DNA of 64,000 nt from Hygrocybe punicea (taxonomy: Eukaryota > Basidiomycota > Agaricomycetes > Agaricales > Hygrophoraceae). Positions 33,146-45,681 of the stretch are shown here, piece after piece. The stretch covers positions 7,936,001 through 8,000,000 of the forward strand of contig OY744462.1 of NCBI GenBank assembly GCA_963556145.1. Reading direction: 5' to 3'. A program made the position numbers and the translations under genes. The notes beneath the pieces were generated by a model. That model saw only the letters and a list, made by a program, of their open reading frames with translations. It was not told where the DNA came from and did not search any database. How positions within the stretch are numbered: the first letter of the stretch is position 1; the number at the start of each line of letters is the position of its first letter.

Positions 33146-34783
33146 TGTTATGGATCGCTTCTGCAGTGGGCTCCGGCAACAATCAACTTAACAGGTGGGC
33201 AGTTTCCAGAGGGAAGAACAGCAGTTTCATTGGTAGATAACACTGCTACAAGGGGGGAGGTTTGTGGTCTAAAGTCATTGCGAGCTGTGGGGGTTACCCA
33301 AAACAAGGGGGTCTGCCCCAAGAACCAGACTAAACGTAAGGAAAGGAAAAGAAGAAAAAGTCCGAACCAACAACAAGAACAGTACATATAGTGGCTGGTC
33401 TTGAGGGGAGGTAAATAGGAATACAACCATGAAGCCACAACATGTCCAACTCTACCATGTGTTCACCATGAGGCATACATGAGGCGTCCTCATGTCGATG
33501 TTCTTGTGATCCAACTGGAGGCCCAGGTGTCGTTGAGGATAGAAGAGGTCCGGATGCCTCGGATGATTTGTCATCGGATCATGTGACATGCAGAATTGCT
33601 AATTCGGGGTCTACACTTGCTGTAACAGGCAAGTGCATTGCACGGTTGGGTCGAAGATGGGTATCGTCCAGTGTGGGGTTGGTGATGAGAGTGTCTTGAG
33701 GTAGCATGGATATAGTGGCAAGGTTGGTATGAAAGAAAATGAAGGAATGTATAGAGGAAAAAACCAACTAGGACAGTGGGCTAGTCGAGGTCAGACATGT
33801 GAACAGCATAAGTTGCACCGGATGACGATGTCTGTGTCAATGACGTATTGAGGGGCGGTGTCTTGTCCTGTGTGTGGAACAACGTGGTCCACCTGATGTC
33901 GGTATTTGTCCAAGAAAGGGTATCGTTGTAAGCGAGTGTGGGAGGTATCAAGGTTATGGATGAAAAAGGATAACTGAATGTGGGTCCAGGTTTCGAGTTA
34001 TGGCATGAGTGACAAGCTGTGGGAACAAGTCGTCGGGTACTGCATTGAAGCGGTGTCGTGCGAACAATATACGATAGGGGTTGGTTCACTGTTTGGGAAG
34101 TCGTATGGTCTGTGGTCGAAGTCCAAAAGAATGTGCTTCAGCGATGGTCGGATTAGAGAGAACAGTGAAATGTCTCGTGATCGGGGATTGTTCAGAGTTC
34201 ACATGCAGGTGAGGAATGTCATCGGAACGTCAGGGAGGATAATGGTAGGCACAGGGTATGAATATGGAAACCAAATATCCGAGAATGGCAATTGTCAATT
34301 ACGTGTCGATATATTGTCGAGGTGGAAGTTGGGTGTATCGATGGCAGGAGGGTTTCGGTGCCGATGCCAAAGATAGATCATAATGAAGTAGAAACCGATC
34401 AGGAAGGTGATGGCAATGCTGCCAAGAACAATTACGGTAATGAGCTGTGTCAGGAGTACAGCCATTGTGAATCAGTTTGTCGTGGGATGAAGTCAACAAT
34501 ATGTCAGGGCGAGGGAAAAGACAATAGCGATGATGTCCATCGGCAAGGAGACTATTCGGGTACAACAAGGTCACGTGGGATATGTCCATGGTCGGTCTGG
34601 ATTGTTCTAGAAGAAAAGAGAACAAGGACAAGAAGAAACAAGGATGTCCAAATGAAGAAACAATGACATTGAAAAGAAGACAAAGGACAAAAAGAAATGA
34701 AAAAGGAAGGTGTGTAGTGCAGAATCGTCATGATGGGTATCGGAATGGGCATTGGGGTTGGAAGCGGAGTTGGAAACGTAACA
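33146..34783 (+). mobile_element. Solo LTR copy 3, inside the Plavaka transposase
   Basis: It begins TGTTATGGATCGCTTCTGC, ends GGAAACGTAACA, and is 1,638 bp. Flanks ATCCT and ATGCT match at 4 of 5 positions. There is no internal retroelement sequence. The Plavaka reading is continuous on either side of it. Confidence 0.88.
34295..34465 (-). CDS. Antisense 56-aa membrane peptide ORF in solo LTR copy 3
   Basis: Starts MAVLLTQLITVIVLGSIAI and ends STRN. It differs from the copy-2 peptide at a few positions, keeps the hydrophobic run and the LWHRHRN basic motif, and has no stop. Confidence 0.42.
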   Translation of the reverse strand: MAVLLTQLITVIVLGSIAITFLIGFYFIMIYLWHRHRNPPAIDTPNFHLDNISTRN

Positions 34784-35244
34784 ATGCTGCCCTGTGTCAC
34801 ATTAAATAATTTGCCAGCCAAATTGGTGGATGCTGCTTACTGGCTAGAGAGATGGCAGTGGAAAGACAGGTACCATTGAGCATTCCTCGACTAGTAAAAT
34901 CAACATGACTTGCTGCGATTTTGTCGAGCCGCTGATTCCTCAGCAGCATTTGCCCGAGGGCTTCGTAATGACTTGACCGCCGCCACGGTTCCTTGACAGC
35001 CTTGATGTGTTTTGATTCTGTAATCGAGGAACATAAGCCATTTGGCGCACCAAACATCCGAATAAGGTGGAGGTAATGAATAAGAGAGTGTTGGACTCTC
35101 TTGGCAACACACCGCGTGGCACCCTGACCAGGACCCCAACAAAGGAAACCTGAGCGGTGGCCCCACACCTTTCTTGCACAATAGAACGAACACTACGATA
35201 GCTTAACTTCTACCCGATAGGATCCTAAGATACACTATAATCCT

Positions 35245-37146
35245 ATGACCTCGAAAAACCAAACTCCGGGAGCTGATGCCACAGGCGTCCTTACTGACGT
35301 GCACAATGTGAAAGATGCCAGAACGGCTCTGGTACGGGACAGATACATCATGCAAGGAGAAAAGATGACTACCCAGAGACTAGCGTATGTCCTACTACAA
35401 GCGGCAGGGGGCATAGCCAAGCTGCCCAGACCCGCAGTGAACATCCTGAGGGCCTTGGCATTCGTTCTAGAGGAGATAGGATTGGACACGATGGCGAACA
35501 AGGCAGTGGCGAAAATAGACAGGAAAATGGATGAGATAGTACACCCCAAACTGACCACAGCAGCCGAAACGATCGCAGCAGCAACGGAAGCCGGTGGCAA
35601 GCAGGAGGAGTCGCTGTGGGGGGTGACGAACCAAATGATGGACACACTAAACGATCTCCAAGCCAACTTAAACGAACTTACGACCCGCACGAAGAGCGCA
35701 TTAGAGACGGCAGAGGCGGCCACCAAGATGGCAGAGGCGGCCACTAATCGGGAACAACCTGACACTGATAGCACACCCACCTTCGCATCGATCGTACGAA
35801 CCACCACACAGATCCCACCGGAACACGCAGCGCCAATAGCGAAAGGGAATGCACTGGACAAGCAGATTGTAGTACATAGACTACCTGACACGCAAGACAA
35901 CTTGCTAGCGAACCTTTCCGAGAAAGAGTTGGTGGAGAAGGCGACCCTGGCCCTTGACTTGATGAGCATACAGGCAGCAGACAAACCCAATGGCATGGCC
36001 TTTGTGGGAGCACGCAGAACACAATCCGGGACGATAATATACACACTCAACTCCACGCAGGCAGCGAACTACTTAAAGTCCAAGGAAGTAATGTGCGCAT
36101 TTATGGCGCAATTTGGAGGGACATCGACAGGGAGCTCGAGGACGTACCAAGTAGTGGCCGAACACATCCCTACCTCCTTTGACCTGAATGAACAAACAGC
36201 GATCGAGAAGGTCGAGCAAGCCCGCTCCCTTCCCAGAATGGCGATATACGAGGCATGATGGATCAAGCCACCCCACCTTCACCAAGAGGGACAGAGATTC
36301 GCGTTCTTGTCAGTGGGCTTCAGCACGAGAGAAGCCACAAACCATGCACTGGAATACGGTATTTTCATGGAGGGAAAGCAATGCAGGACAAAGAAAGCAT
36401 TGATGGACCCGCGGAGATGCATGAAATGCCAGAAATTCGGCCACATCACGAGGGACTGCAAATCCATCCACGACGTATGCGCACGCTGTGTGGGGCTCCA
36501 CCGCACAGGAGATCAGCTATGCGGCACCGGGGAACTGAGATGTGCCAATTGCCAAGAGAGCAGACATGGCGCTGCTGACCGACAGTGCCAAGTCTTCAAG
36601 GAGCATCTCCACCAAGCACGCGATCAAGACCCCGACGCCAAGTACAGGCTCTTCCCCACCAACAACCCTAGCACTTGGGGCAGAATGGACATGGATCCCA
36701 TGCGGAACACGTTTGACATGACGTGGAGAAGGGACGCACCTACAGACTACACCCCGTACCCACATCCGGACGATCGACGTGAACAAAACAGAGGAGGGAG
36801 AGACAACCAGAGACCTCATGACAGAAGCCATCCAGGAGCTGAACAACGGCGTACAGCACCAGCACCAGCTACAAATCGGCGAAACCAAAGGATAGGCATG
36901 CAAACTGCCCAACAGACGTTACACACTTACTGGACGGACAGACCAGCGCCGCCTACCTCCGGAGGATGGTGGTCTGACGAACCGCTTGAAGGCCCCACCC
37001 ACATCATGACACGTAAACCTACCCACACAGACACGACGACTGCTGCACCGCGAACAATGACCCCACACCCATCCCAACAACATCATCACCAACACCAACA
37101 ACATCACCCTATCCACTCACCCTCGACGGAGGAGCTCTATATATGA
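35245..37146 (+). pseudogene. LINE ORF1, nucleic-acid-binding gag-like protein with one stop
   Basis: The start is ATG 35245 (MTSKNQTPGADATG), after a roughly 150-nt 5' leader. One frame of 634 codons is interrupted only by TGA at 36256, within YEA*WIKP. The first half is helical with an Ala-rich stretch. The second half holds three zinc knuckles: CMKCQKFGHITRDC (CX2CX4HX4C), CARCVGLHRTGDQLC, and CANCQESRHGAADRQC. The tail is rich in His, Gln and Thr. The ORF1 stop overlaps the ORF2 start as ATGA at 37143-37146. ORF1 proteins coat the LINE RNA. Confidence 0.88.
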
Positions 37147-38461
37147 CCTCCATTCCCACTCCCGACTCATCGAAACCACTAACTTTATGGCAACAGAACG
37201 TCAACAAATCGCTCATAGCCCAACACGACATGCTAGACTCAGTCAAAACCAACTACGACTTTATTCTTATACAGGAACCATACGTCGATTTCAAGGGGCT
37301 CTCGAGAGCCAACGCTTATTACACAGTGATATACCCCCCACGACACCATGATAGACACACAACACATCCCACCCGATCAATAATACTGGTTAACAGATGG
37401 CTCCGATCCAACTCCTGGTCTCTGATACTAATTGATTCACCTGACATCACAGCGGCAGAGATAAAAGGTAACTTTGGGATCATCAGAATCATCAATGTAT
37501 ACAATGACTGCACCAACAACAACAACATATCCACACTGCGACGCTACCTCGGCAGCGTAGCAGCTCGAGCTCCAGCCCAGACCCCAGTCCACTACGTCCT
37601 GGCAGGAGACTTCAACCACCACCACCCACTCTGGGATGAAGAGCGTAACAACCACCTCTTCACCAATGCTAACCTCGAAGCAGCAGGACCTTTGTTAGAC
37701 CTCCTGGCCCGATACGACATGAGAATGGCACTGCCAGAGGGCACACCAACGCTGCAGTCCATGTCGACGGGCAACATGACCTGAGTTGACAATGTTTTCT
37801 GCTCTAGTTCTATAATGGACCACGTAGTGCTATGTGACACGAGACCGGGCGATAGGCCAGCCAAGACCGACCACTTCCCGATAACTACGATGCTGGATCT
37901 AACTGCCCCGTCTAGACCTCAAACACAACGCCTGAACTTCCGTGCAGCGGACTGGACAGAATTCAGAAACTCGCTCAAGGAGAACCTGGACAACCTCCTG
38001 GCCCCAGCAGAACTCACGTCGCACGACTCTTTCCACCGGGCGCTAGGAGAATTGGAGGGAGCGGTCTGGGACGCGGTAACAAAATGTGTCCCTATGACTA
38101 AACCATCCCCCTACAGCAAACGATGGTGGAATCAAGACCTGAGAGCAGAATGGAAAGCAGTCCGCAACCTCGGCAACAAATCATACCGGTACCGACACGT
38201 GGAGGGACACCCAATCCACGAGGCGTACAAAACAGCCAAACACAGGTATGCAGCTCACATACAGACGGTTAAGGCAACACATTGGTCGGAATGGCTAGAG
38301 AGTATCGACACATCTAGTCAATGGACAGCGAGCCGATTGGTGACAGGCCCTGCATCGGACGGAGGGAGGGCGAAGGTGCCCACACTATATATTACAGACA
38401 CCACAATGAATGAGAAACGTGAACTGACGACTAACGCAGATAAGAGCAAGGCTTTTTACAG

Positions 38462-40117
38462 GGTTACATTTTTCAACTCCGCAACTCCGATTCCGACTCC
38501 ACTACCCACGATGACGATTCCACTTTACCATACCTTCCTTTTTTGTTCCCCTTTACCTTTTGTCTTCTTTTGGACATTGTTGTTTATTCTTGTCCTTGTT
38601 CTCTTTTCTTCCTTTCTTCTTCTAGAACAATCCAGACCGACCATGGACACATCCCCATGTTACCTTGCTGTACCCCAATAGTCTCCTTGCCGACGGACAT
38701 CATCGCTATTGTCTTTTCCCTCGCCCTGACATATTGTTGACTTCATCCCACGACAAACCGATTCACAATGGCTGTACTCCTGACACAGCTCATTACCGTA
38801 ATTGTTCTTGGCAGCATTGCCATCACCTTCCTGATCGGTTTCTACTTTGTTATGATCTATCTTTGGCATCGGCATCGAAACCCTTCTGCCATTGATACTT
38901 CTGACTTCCACCTCAACAATATCTCGACACGTAATTGACAATTGCCATTCCCGGATATATGGTTTCCACTTTCATATTCTGTGCCTACCATTATCCTCCC
39001 TGACGATCCGATGACATTCCTCACCTGCACGCATGCCCTGGACAATCCTCGATCACAGGACATTTCACTGTTCTCTCTAATCCAACCATTGCCGAAGCAC
39101 ATTCTTTTGGACTTTGACCACAGACCATACGACTTCCCAAACAGTGAACCAACCGCTATCGCATATTGTTTGCACGACACCGCTTCAATGCAGTACCCAA
39201 TGACTTGTTCCCACAGCTTGTCACTCGTGCCATGACTCGAAACCTGGACCCACATTCATTTAACCTTTTCCATCTATAACCTTGATATCTCCCACACTCG
39301 TTTACAATGATACCCTTTCTTGGATGAATACCGACATCAAGTGGACCTTCTTGTTCCACAAACAGGACAAGACATCGCTCCTCGATATGTCATCAACACA
39401 GACATCGTCATCTGGTACAGCTTGTGCTGTTCACATGTCTGACCTCAACTAGCCCACTGTCCTAGTTGGTTTTTTCCTTTATACATTCCTTCGTTTTCTT
39501 TCATACCAACCTTGCTGTTACATCCACACCACCTCAAGACACTCTCATCACCAACCCCACACTGGACGATACCCATCTTCGACCCGACCGTGCAACGCAC
39601 TTGCCAGACTGCGCACTTGCCTGTTACAGCAAGTGTAGACCCCGAATAGGCAATTCTGCACATCACATGATCCGATGACAAATCATCCGAGTCATCCGGA
39701 CCCCCTCTATTCCTCAATGACACCTGGGCCTCCAGTTGGATCACGAGAACATCGACATGAGGACGCCTCATGTACGCCTCATGGTGAACACATGGTAGAG
39801 TTGGACATGTTATGGCTTCATGGTTGTATTTCTATTTACCTCCCCTCAAGACCAGTCACTATATATACTGTTCTTGTTGTTGGTTCGGACTTTTTCTTCT
39901 TTTTCTTTCCTTACGTTTAGTCTGGTTCTTGGGGCAGACTCATCTTGTTTTGGGTAACCCCCACGGCTCGCAATGACATTAGACCTTGACCCCCTCTTCT
40001 TAGCAGTGTTGTCTTAGCTATAAGCAACAATGAAAACTGCTGATCTCTCCCTTGGAAACCCCCCCTCCTAGTTAAGTTGATTGTTGCCGGAGCCCGCTGC
40101 AGAAGCGATCCGTAACA
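38462..40117 (-). mobile_element. Solo LTR copy 4, reversed, inside the LINE
   Basis: The reverse complement begins TGTTACGGATCGCTTCTGC at 40117 and ends at 38462 (first plus-strand base G instead of T). It is 1,656 bp with a perfect 5-bp duplication TACAG (38457-38461 and 40118-40122). It splits ORF2 between endonuclease and reverse transcriptase. It is the innermost insertion of the Plavaka-LINE-LTR stack. Confidence 0.92.
38768..38938 (+). CDS. Antisense-to-LTR 56-aa membrane peptide ORF in solo LTR copy 4
   Basis: Starts MAVLLTQLITVIVLGSIAI and ends NNISTRN. It is open and nearly identical to the copy-3 peptide. It is on the plus strand here because the LTR is reversed. The second frame follows at 38942-39235. 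Confidence 0.42.
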   Translation: MAVLLTQLITVIVLGSIAITFLIGFYFVMIYLWHRHRNPSAIDTSDFHLNNISTRN

Positions 40118-43100
40118 TACAGCAACTTTTTCCCCAGCAAACCCGCCACCTCATCAGTCCCCGAAGACCCCGAGTATCCACCACCAGCATGGAACTTCTG
40201 ACCCATCACCAACACGCAAATTCACAGAGCCATCCAATGCATGCAGCCATACAAGGGCACTAAACACAACACCCCACCAAACGCAGTATTCAAGAACGCC
40301 GGCAATATGTTGGTCCCCTTTCTCGGCCCCATTTTCAGAGCGACCTTCGGTTTGGAGACGTACCCAAGACATTGGGCGGTCACGGAGACAATCGTATTGA
40401 AGAAGCCGGGCAAGCCAGACTACTCCATCCCTGGAGCACGGTGGCCCATAGTACTATCGGATGGGTACGCAAGGCTGCTGAACTCATGCATCAACGAAGA
40501 CATCACGGTCATGAGCGAGAGAGCCCGAATCTTGCCCAACAATCACTTTGGAGGAAGAGCTGGCCATAGCACAACGGACGCAATTCTATTTATGAGCAAG
40601 ATAATTAAGGACGAATGGTGGAAAGGTAATGTAGTATCGTTACTCTCCCTTGATGTCAAAGGGGCCTTTCCGAGTACAGCCATTGACCGTATGGTGCATA
40701 ATATGCGAAAACATGGCATACCGGTGGAGATCACTGGGTGGCTAGAGAGAACGCTCACCGCCCGTCGTACCACACTGACCTTCGATGAATTCACCTCAGA
40801 ACCATTTGATGTAGACAACGGACTCGACCAAGGCAGACCCGTCTCGCCAACGTGCTACTTATTCTACAACTCAGACCAGCTCGACATCCCCATCCTGCAT
40901 AACAGGGAACATGGCATCCTATACCTTGACGACTCGAACGTACTCGTGGTGGGCCGGAATTTTGGGGAAGCACATGCGAAGCTGGAGTCCATTATGGAGA
41001 GGCCGGGCGGCATTCTAGAGTGGGCAAGGGAACATAACTGCGAATTCGGTGTTGACAAATTCCAGCTTATCAATCTGACACGACGACAGCAGGTGGACCC
41101 AGACAACCCACGGAAAAGAATCATATTAACAGGGCTACCAATTAACATTGCCGGAAGACCCATACCCCCCAAGACATCAATCAAGTTTCTTGGCGTACAC
41201 ATTGACCGCAAACTCCGATGGAAGGAACAGGGAGCGGCAGCACTCAAAAAGGGCCAGGACTGGCTATTGGAGTTCAGGAGGCTATCTAAGACATCAGGGG
41301 GGATACCGGCGAGGATCATGAGAAGGCTTTACCTGTCGATCGTGATACCAAGAATGCTCTATGCTGCGGAGGTCTTCATGGGCTCGACTTCGAAGAAAAA
41401 CGGAAGAGGGACTAGGAGAGGCGGAGGAGGCATGGCGATGGTACAAAAACTAGCAGGCATACAACGCAAGGCAGCTGTAATGATCACCGGCGCATTGTCA
41501 ACCACAGCCACTGACATCCTAGATGTCCACACAGACCTTTTACCATTTCACTTTTTAGTAGATAGGATTCGACACCGGGCAGCCCTACGCCTTGCAACAC
41601 TCCCGCCGGCACACCCACTGAGCAAAGCCGTCAAGAACGCATGGGTATGCTGGGTAAAAAGACACCCCACCCCCATACATGACCTCATATGGGACTACAA
41701 CGTCAAAACGGAACACATGGAAAAGATCACCACATGCAGATATGACACGAAATGGGTACCAGAGATCACAACGCAGATACGGTCATCACGAGAAGAGGCC
41801 AAGGAAGCTCACGAACAAGACAACAACGATATCAAAATATATACTGACGGATCAGGTTTGGATGGTATGATAGGTGCAGCGGCGGTACTCATGCGAGCAG
41901 GGCGGAGGAGAAAGAGGGTCAGAAGGTACAAACTAGGTAAACAGGAGCATCACACAGTACACGAAGGAGAAGGGATAGGCACGTTACTGGGACTGGAGTT
42001 GCTGAGAGGAGAAAGGAGGGTTCGGGGCATCTCAATGTTCGTGGATGGACAGGCAGCGATACGGGCGATCAAATCTCTCGAAGCGGGCCCCTCTCACTAC
42101 ATATTCGACCTTTTCCACAAGAGGCTAGACATGGTTAGGAGGCAACACAAGAGGATGAATCTGACGATTAAATGGGCACCGGGACACGAGGGCATCGGAG
42201 GCAATGAAGCAGTGGATGGCCACGCGAAGAGAGCGGCGCAAGGGAACACAACGGCAGCCACAGGACTTCCCGCTCCACTATGGCACGCTCTACCACACAG
42301 CAAGTCGGCGGCGGCGAGGTCGTTCCTAGACAAACTAAAGAAACGGGCAGACAGGGAATGGGCCCAGTCCCCGAGATGCAGATGGCTCCTGGAAATCGAC
42401 CCGAGCTTCTCACCGGCCACGTATCGGAAGATGACCCGATCTCTGCCCAAGAAACACGTCACAATCCTCACACAGCTGAGAACGGGCCACGTGGGACTCA
42501 ATCATCATTTGCATAAGATCAACCACACTGACACCCCCATTTGTCCCTGCTGTCATTGTCACCATGAGACCGTCACCCACTTTCTCCTGTTCTGCCCAGC
42601 ACATGACCATGCACGCCGGAAACTACGTCGAACGATAGGGCGCAATGCAGGATATGTGAAGAAACTGCTATGCACCCCACAGCACCTTCCGCCACTCTTC
42701 CGTTACATCAACGACACACAGCGACTTCGGCAAGCGTTTGGACACATCCCCGACATCACGCATGAATGAAGCAGCTAACCCCACCGCCCCCCATCATCCC
42801 ACCATACTCACACCCCACGCACTACATACCACGCGCCGTACACCCCGCTCCGCATCCCCCCGGCCCCACGGCCCCGACCTCCCCATCCTATATTTTATAA
42901 TCTGCCCATACCCTGGTTTCAATTATTACAGGAGATACACTCCTACCGGGAATGGCACTGCCGCTTCCCACATGTTGCCTCAGGACTTCACGCACCCACT
43001 TGACATGACAAGTAGCACACATAACAGCAATCTCTACATACATTGTACTGTAAAGGAGAATAAACTAGGAAACAAAAATTAAAAAAATTAAAAAAAAAGT

Positions 43101-45681
43101 GTGTTGTCGTGGAAGGGAAATTTCAGTGGGACGAACTCCTGTTGTCTGGAAGATGACGCGATGCTTATGGAATCGTTCAACTGTATCCTCCAGCTGTCGA
43201 AGGCTTGTTTGGGTGTGAATACTGCGCCGAGCAAGGTAACAGAAATCCAAAAAGGCACTAAATGTGCGGACCATGTCCCGAGGTACATGCCCTTCAATTG
43301 CTGGAAGGTACACCTGAAGTTTCGGCAAATTAGACTGATAGAAATCAAACTCGCAGCATACAAACCTTCATCAAGGCTTTAGAGTCATCCCCAGTCCATT
43401 GTTTGAAACCTCAACCCTGTGGGAATCGCCGTAGACCAGAAAAGGGAGCAACAGCTGCAATACTGATTCAGTATAATGAGTGAGACGTAAAAACGGTAAA
43501 AGAATGGTCAACAGACCGATGATCAATGTCATCTAATATTTCATTAGCTTGTGCTGGGCCATGGGCCTGAATAAGGTAATCTTCTACCCATGTGACCAAA
43601 TGATCCTTAAACGTGCCTTTGACGACTTGGTGGAGAAGGTCCGGAGCGATGAGCTTGTGTATGTCAGCTCGTGGAAAATCATTTGTAAATGGCTGGGCAT
43701 CAATAGAATGTAAGCAATGACTCATAGCGAACAATATCTATGCTACTCACAGTTACATCGCCAACAACACCAAACTCGTCCCGTAAAACACCTAATTCCA
43801 ATGTTTTGACCAGTAAATCTGTATGCTCATGGGACCGGCGTCCCCCATCAGGCTCGCTGTCAAGGTCTTGGCGTGGTGCTCTGCACCTAAGAATCCAAGG
43901 TTTAGAATAAAATAAATCAAAGCCAATGGGTGACTTACCGTGGACACCAGCCTTGAATGATGCATGAAAGGAGAGCCTGTTCAGGATAATCAGCAATATA
44001 TGGTCCAAGGCCATATATCACACATTGAAAGTGGCCATCCGGGCACCGAGTAACTTCAGGAGTCGTCATCCCAGCCTTAAGAGACTGAAGAATTTGGGAA
44101 AGGGAGGAATGGAAGAGCTGACGGCGGAATTTGCAGAAATTCACATCATTCAGGTACTTCTTATCGGCTACGTCTTTTTCAGCGCAATTTCACCAAAATG
44201 TACCAAATATGACTTACACTTTGGGATGGCAAGAAAACCTATTAAAGCAAGAGCATTGCGGTGCGCACGGTGCACATTATTGTGAACATTTCCAATAGAT
44301 GCATAAAGTGGGTAATATTCATTGTTTCCGGTGCCAACAGAAACTGTGGTCTTGTCACTGCCAAGGATAATGGGCACAAACATGGTGCCATGAGTGATGG
44401 GATCCTTGGCAATAATATCCTTGAAGACAACATAATCAGATATTAAAAGTGCGGTGAGATAACAGACTTACCGCTTGTTTCCAGGTCCAGTCGCCTGACA
44501 TCAAATTTTTGTATTGCTGTTTGCCATTGGCATCGAATTCACGAAATGGAGCATAATCGATCTCGCCATCGAAATCAGCATTACCAAGCATGTTGCATAT
44601 AACCGTACGAGGGTCCCGGTACCAGGCATCATATCCACTGTTCATCCATGCAGGAACTTCACCGTCCGGTAGTTCACCATTGTAACTCATGGTAAAACTT
44701 CGCCAGGGCACATCACCAAGTGGTGTCGAGTCAATGGTATCATATAAATCCCGGTGGTCTCGAAAGGGTGGTTGGTCATCGTGCTTGAACAATGTCGATG
44801 CCCAGAGATCAAGTAGCTGGTCAATATTGCCAGTGGACATCTGCTCATGGCAGTAGAGAAACTTGCCAGTTTCAAAACCAACACGGTCGGAGTAGGGGGT
44901 CCAGTCGTTTGGATCGGCATGGGGCCAGCGAGGTGGCGGAGGGGTATCTGGCGGTGTGTCATTGCCAAGTTCGTCACAAGGCTGCCCTGGATTAAGTTCT
45001 TAGCCTAACAATCCAGCAATCATGTGGTCACTCACCATATAACAAAGGATGGAAATCTTTCATAGCATTCGATAGGTTTGGGGGAGGGTGATTCCCCTCC
45101 GAGTCATTGGATGATGGAACGTGATTGTTGTCACCATCACCAATATCGGCACTCGGAGTTGCAGGGGGAGTACCTCCATTATTATAAACATCAAAATCTT
45201 GATCAGGGTCGTCGCCTTCCATTCTATGCTGGGAGTTGACTTCGACATTGTCGTGTCCCTCCGAGTCTGAACTAGAGACTGAAGATAATGGTGGAACCTG
45301 CAGTGGGCAACTCGGAGTAGGTCCAGTGGCTGGCTGGGACTGTTGCTGAGAGTGTCGGGAACGAACGTGATTGGTGAGTCCTGCCTGATTTCAAAACCAC
45401 CGCTGACAGCCGACAAATATACATGGCAGGCGGTTGGGATTGTGGGATCTCAAACGCCTTGTCATAGTAGTCGTATCATGAGGTCGGGCCATTAGAAAAT
45501 GAAAAAGTAAATATGGTAGCGGTCGATGTGAAGCCGAATGAAGGCCTTAGGTTGCCAGTGCCTGCCAGCGATGCACAAAAATCGGATGGCGCCATAAAAA
45601 TTGGCACCTAATTTATGATTAAGTCTGACAAGCGGGAACTGAACTGTCGGAATTCACGAACCTTCCTTTCTTCCCATCACC

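Larger units (their letters stand above)
37143..42769 (+). pseudogene. LINE ORF2, endonuclease-reverse transcriptase-RNase H, split by solo LTR
   Basis: The reading starts at ATG 37143 and passes through 37143-38461 and 40123-42769, 1,322 codons once the solo LTR and one TACAG duplicate are set aside. The apurinic-type endonuclease comes first: LWQQNVNKS, ILIQEPYVD and VLAGDFNHHHPLW. Reverse transcriptase blocks are VSLLSLDVKGAFPSTAIDR, NGLDQGRPVSP and the active-site ILYLDDSNVL. RNase H follows with IYTDGSGLDG, MFVDGQAAIRA and WAPGHEGIGGNEAVDGHA. The C-terminal Cys-His block is CPCCHCHHETVTHFLLFC. TGA at 37782 and 40199 lie in frame. Confidence 0.92.
35094..43098 (+). mobile_element. Tad-like LINE with poly(A) tail, inserted in the Plavaka transposase
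   Basis: GTGTTG at 35088-35093 recurs at 43101-43106 directly after an A-rich tail (AATAAA near 43061, then interrupted A runs to about 43098). This is the pattern of target-primed insertion. Net length without the nested solo LTR is about 6.35 kb, normal for Tad-type elements. ORF1 (gag-like zinc knuckles) and ORF2 (endonuclease, reverse transcriptase, RNase H, Cys-His end) are on the plus strand. Each contains TGA stops, so this copy is dead. 42770-43098 is the 3' untranslated region. Confidence 0.9.
32375..45492 (-). pseudogene. Plavaka transposase, split by LINE and solo LTR
   Basis: The start at 45492 (MARPHDTTTMTRRLRSH) leads into a C2H2 finger (LPCIFVGCQRWF, then LTNHVRSRH) that contains a TGA at 45391. 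Downstream are DWTPYSDRVGFETGKFLY, GDWTWKQA joined by an intron to DIIAKDP, FVPIILGSDKTTVSVGTGN, VHRAHRNALALIGFLAIPK, PRADIHKLIAPDLLHQVVKG and AIEGHVPRDMVRTF, to SLPRQH at 43101. After the LINE the frame resumes at 35093 (HSLIHYLHLIRMFGAPNGL, ITESKHIKAVKEPWRR). After the solo LTR it resumes from 33145 (RRFLYDQLH, RHERIHATPSWRKGPSRYD, DIARVLCFFSF). A small frameshift near 32535 precedes IRAAHLIGVYGNSF, and the frame ends NKYADHHMFESVF at 32375. It is inactive. Confidence 0.88.

Noticed and set aside
35235..36056. A 273-codon minus-strand frame
   Set aside because: It is the antisense shadow of LINE ORF1, which has zinc knuckles and the right position.
42900..43098. A/T-rich tail as a promoter or microsatellite
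   Set aside because: It follows ORF2 and AATAAA and is followed by a copy of the insertion target, so it is the LINE poly(A) tail.
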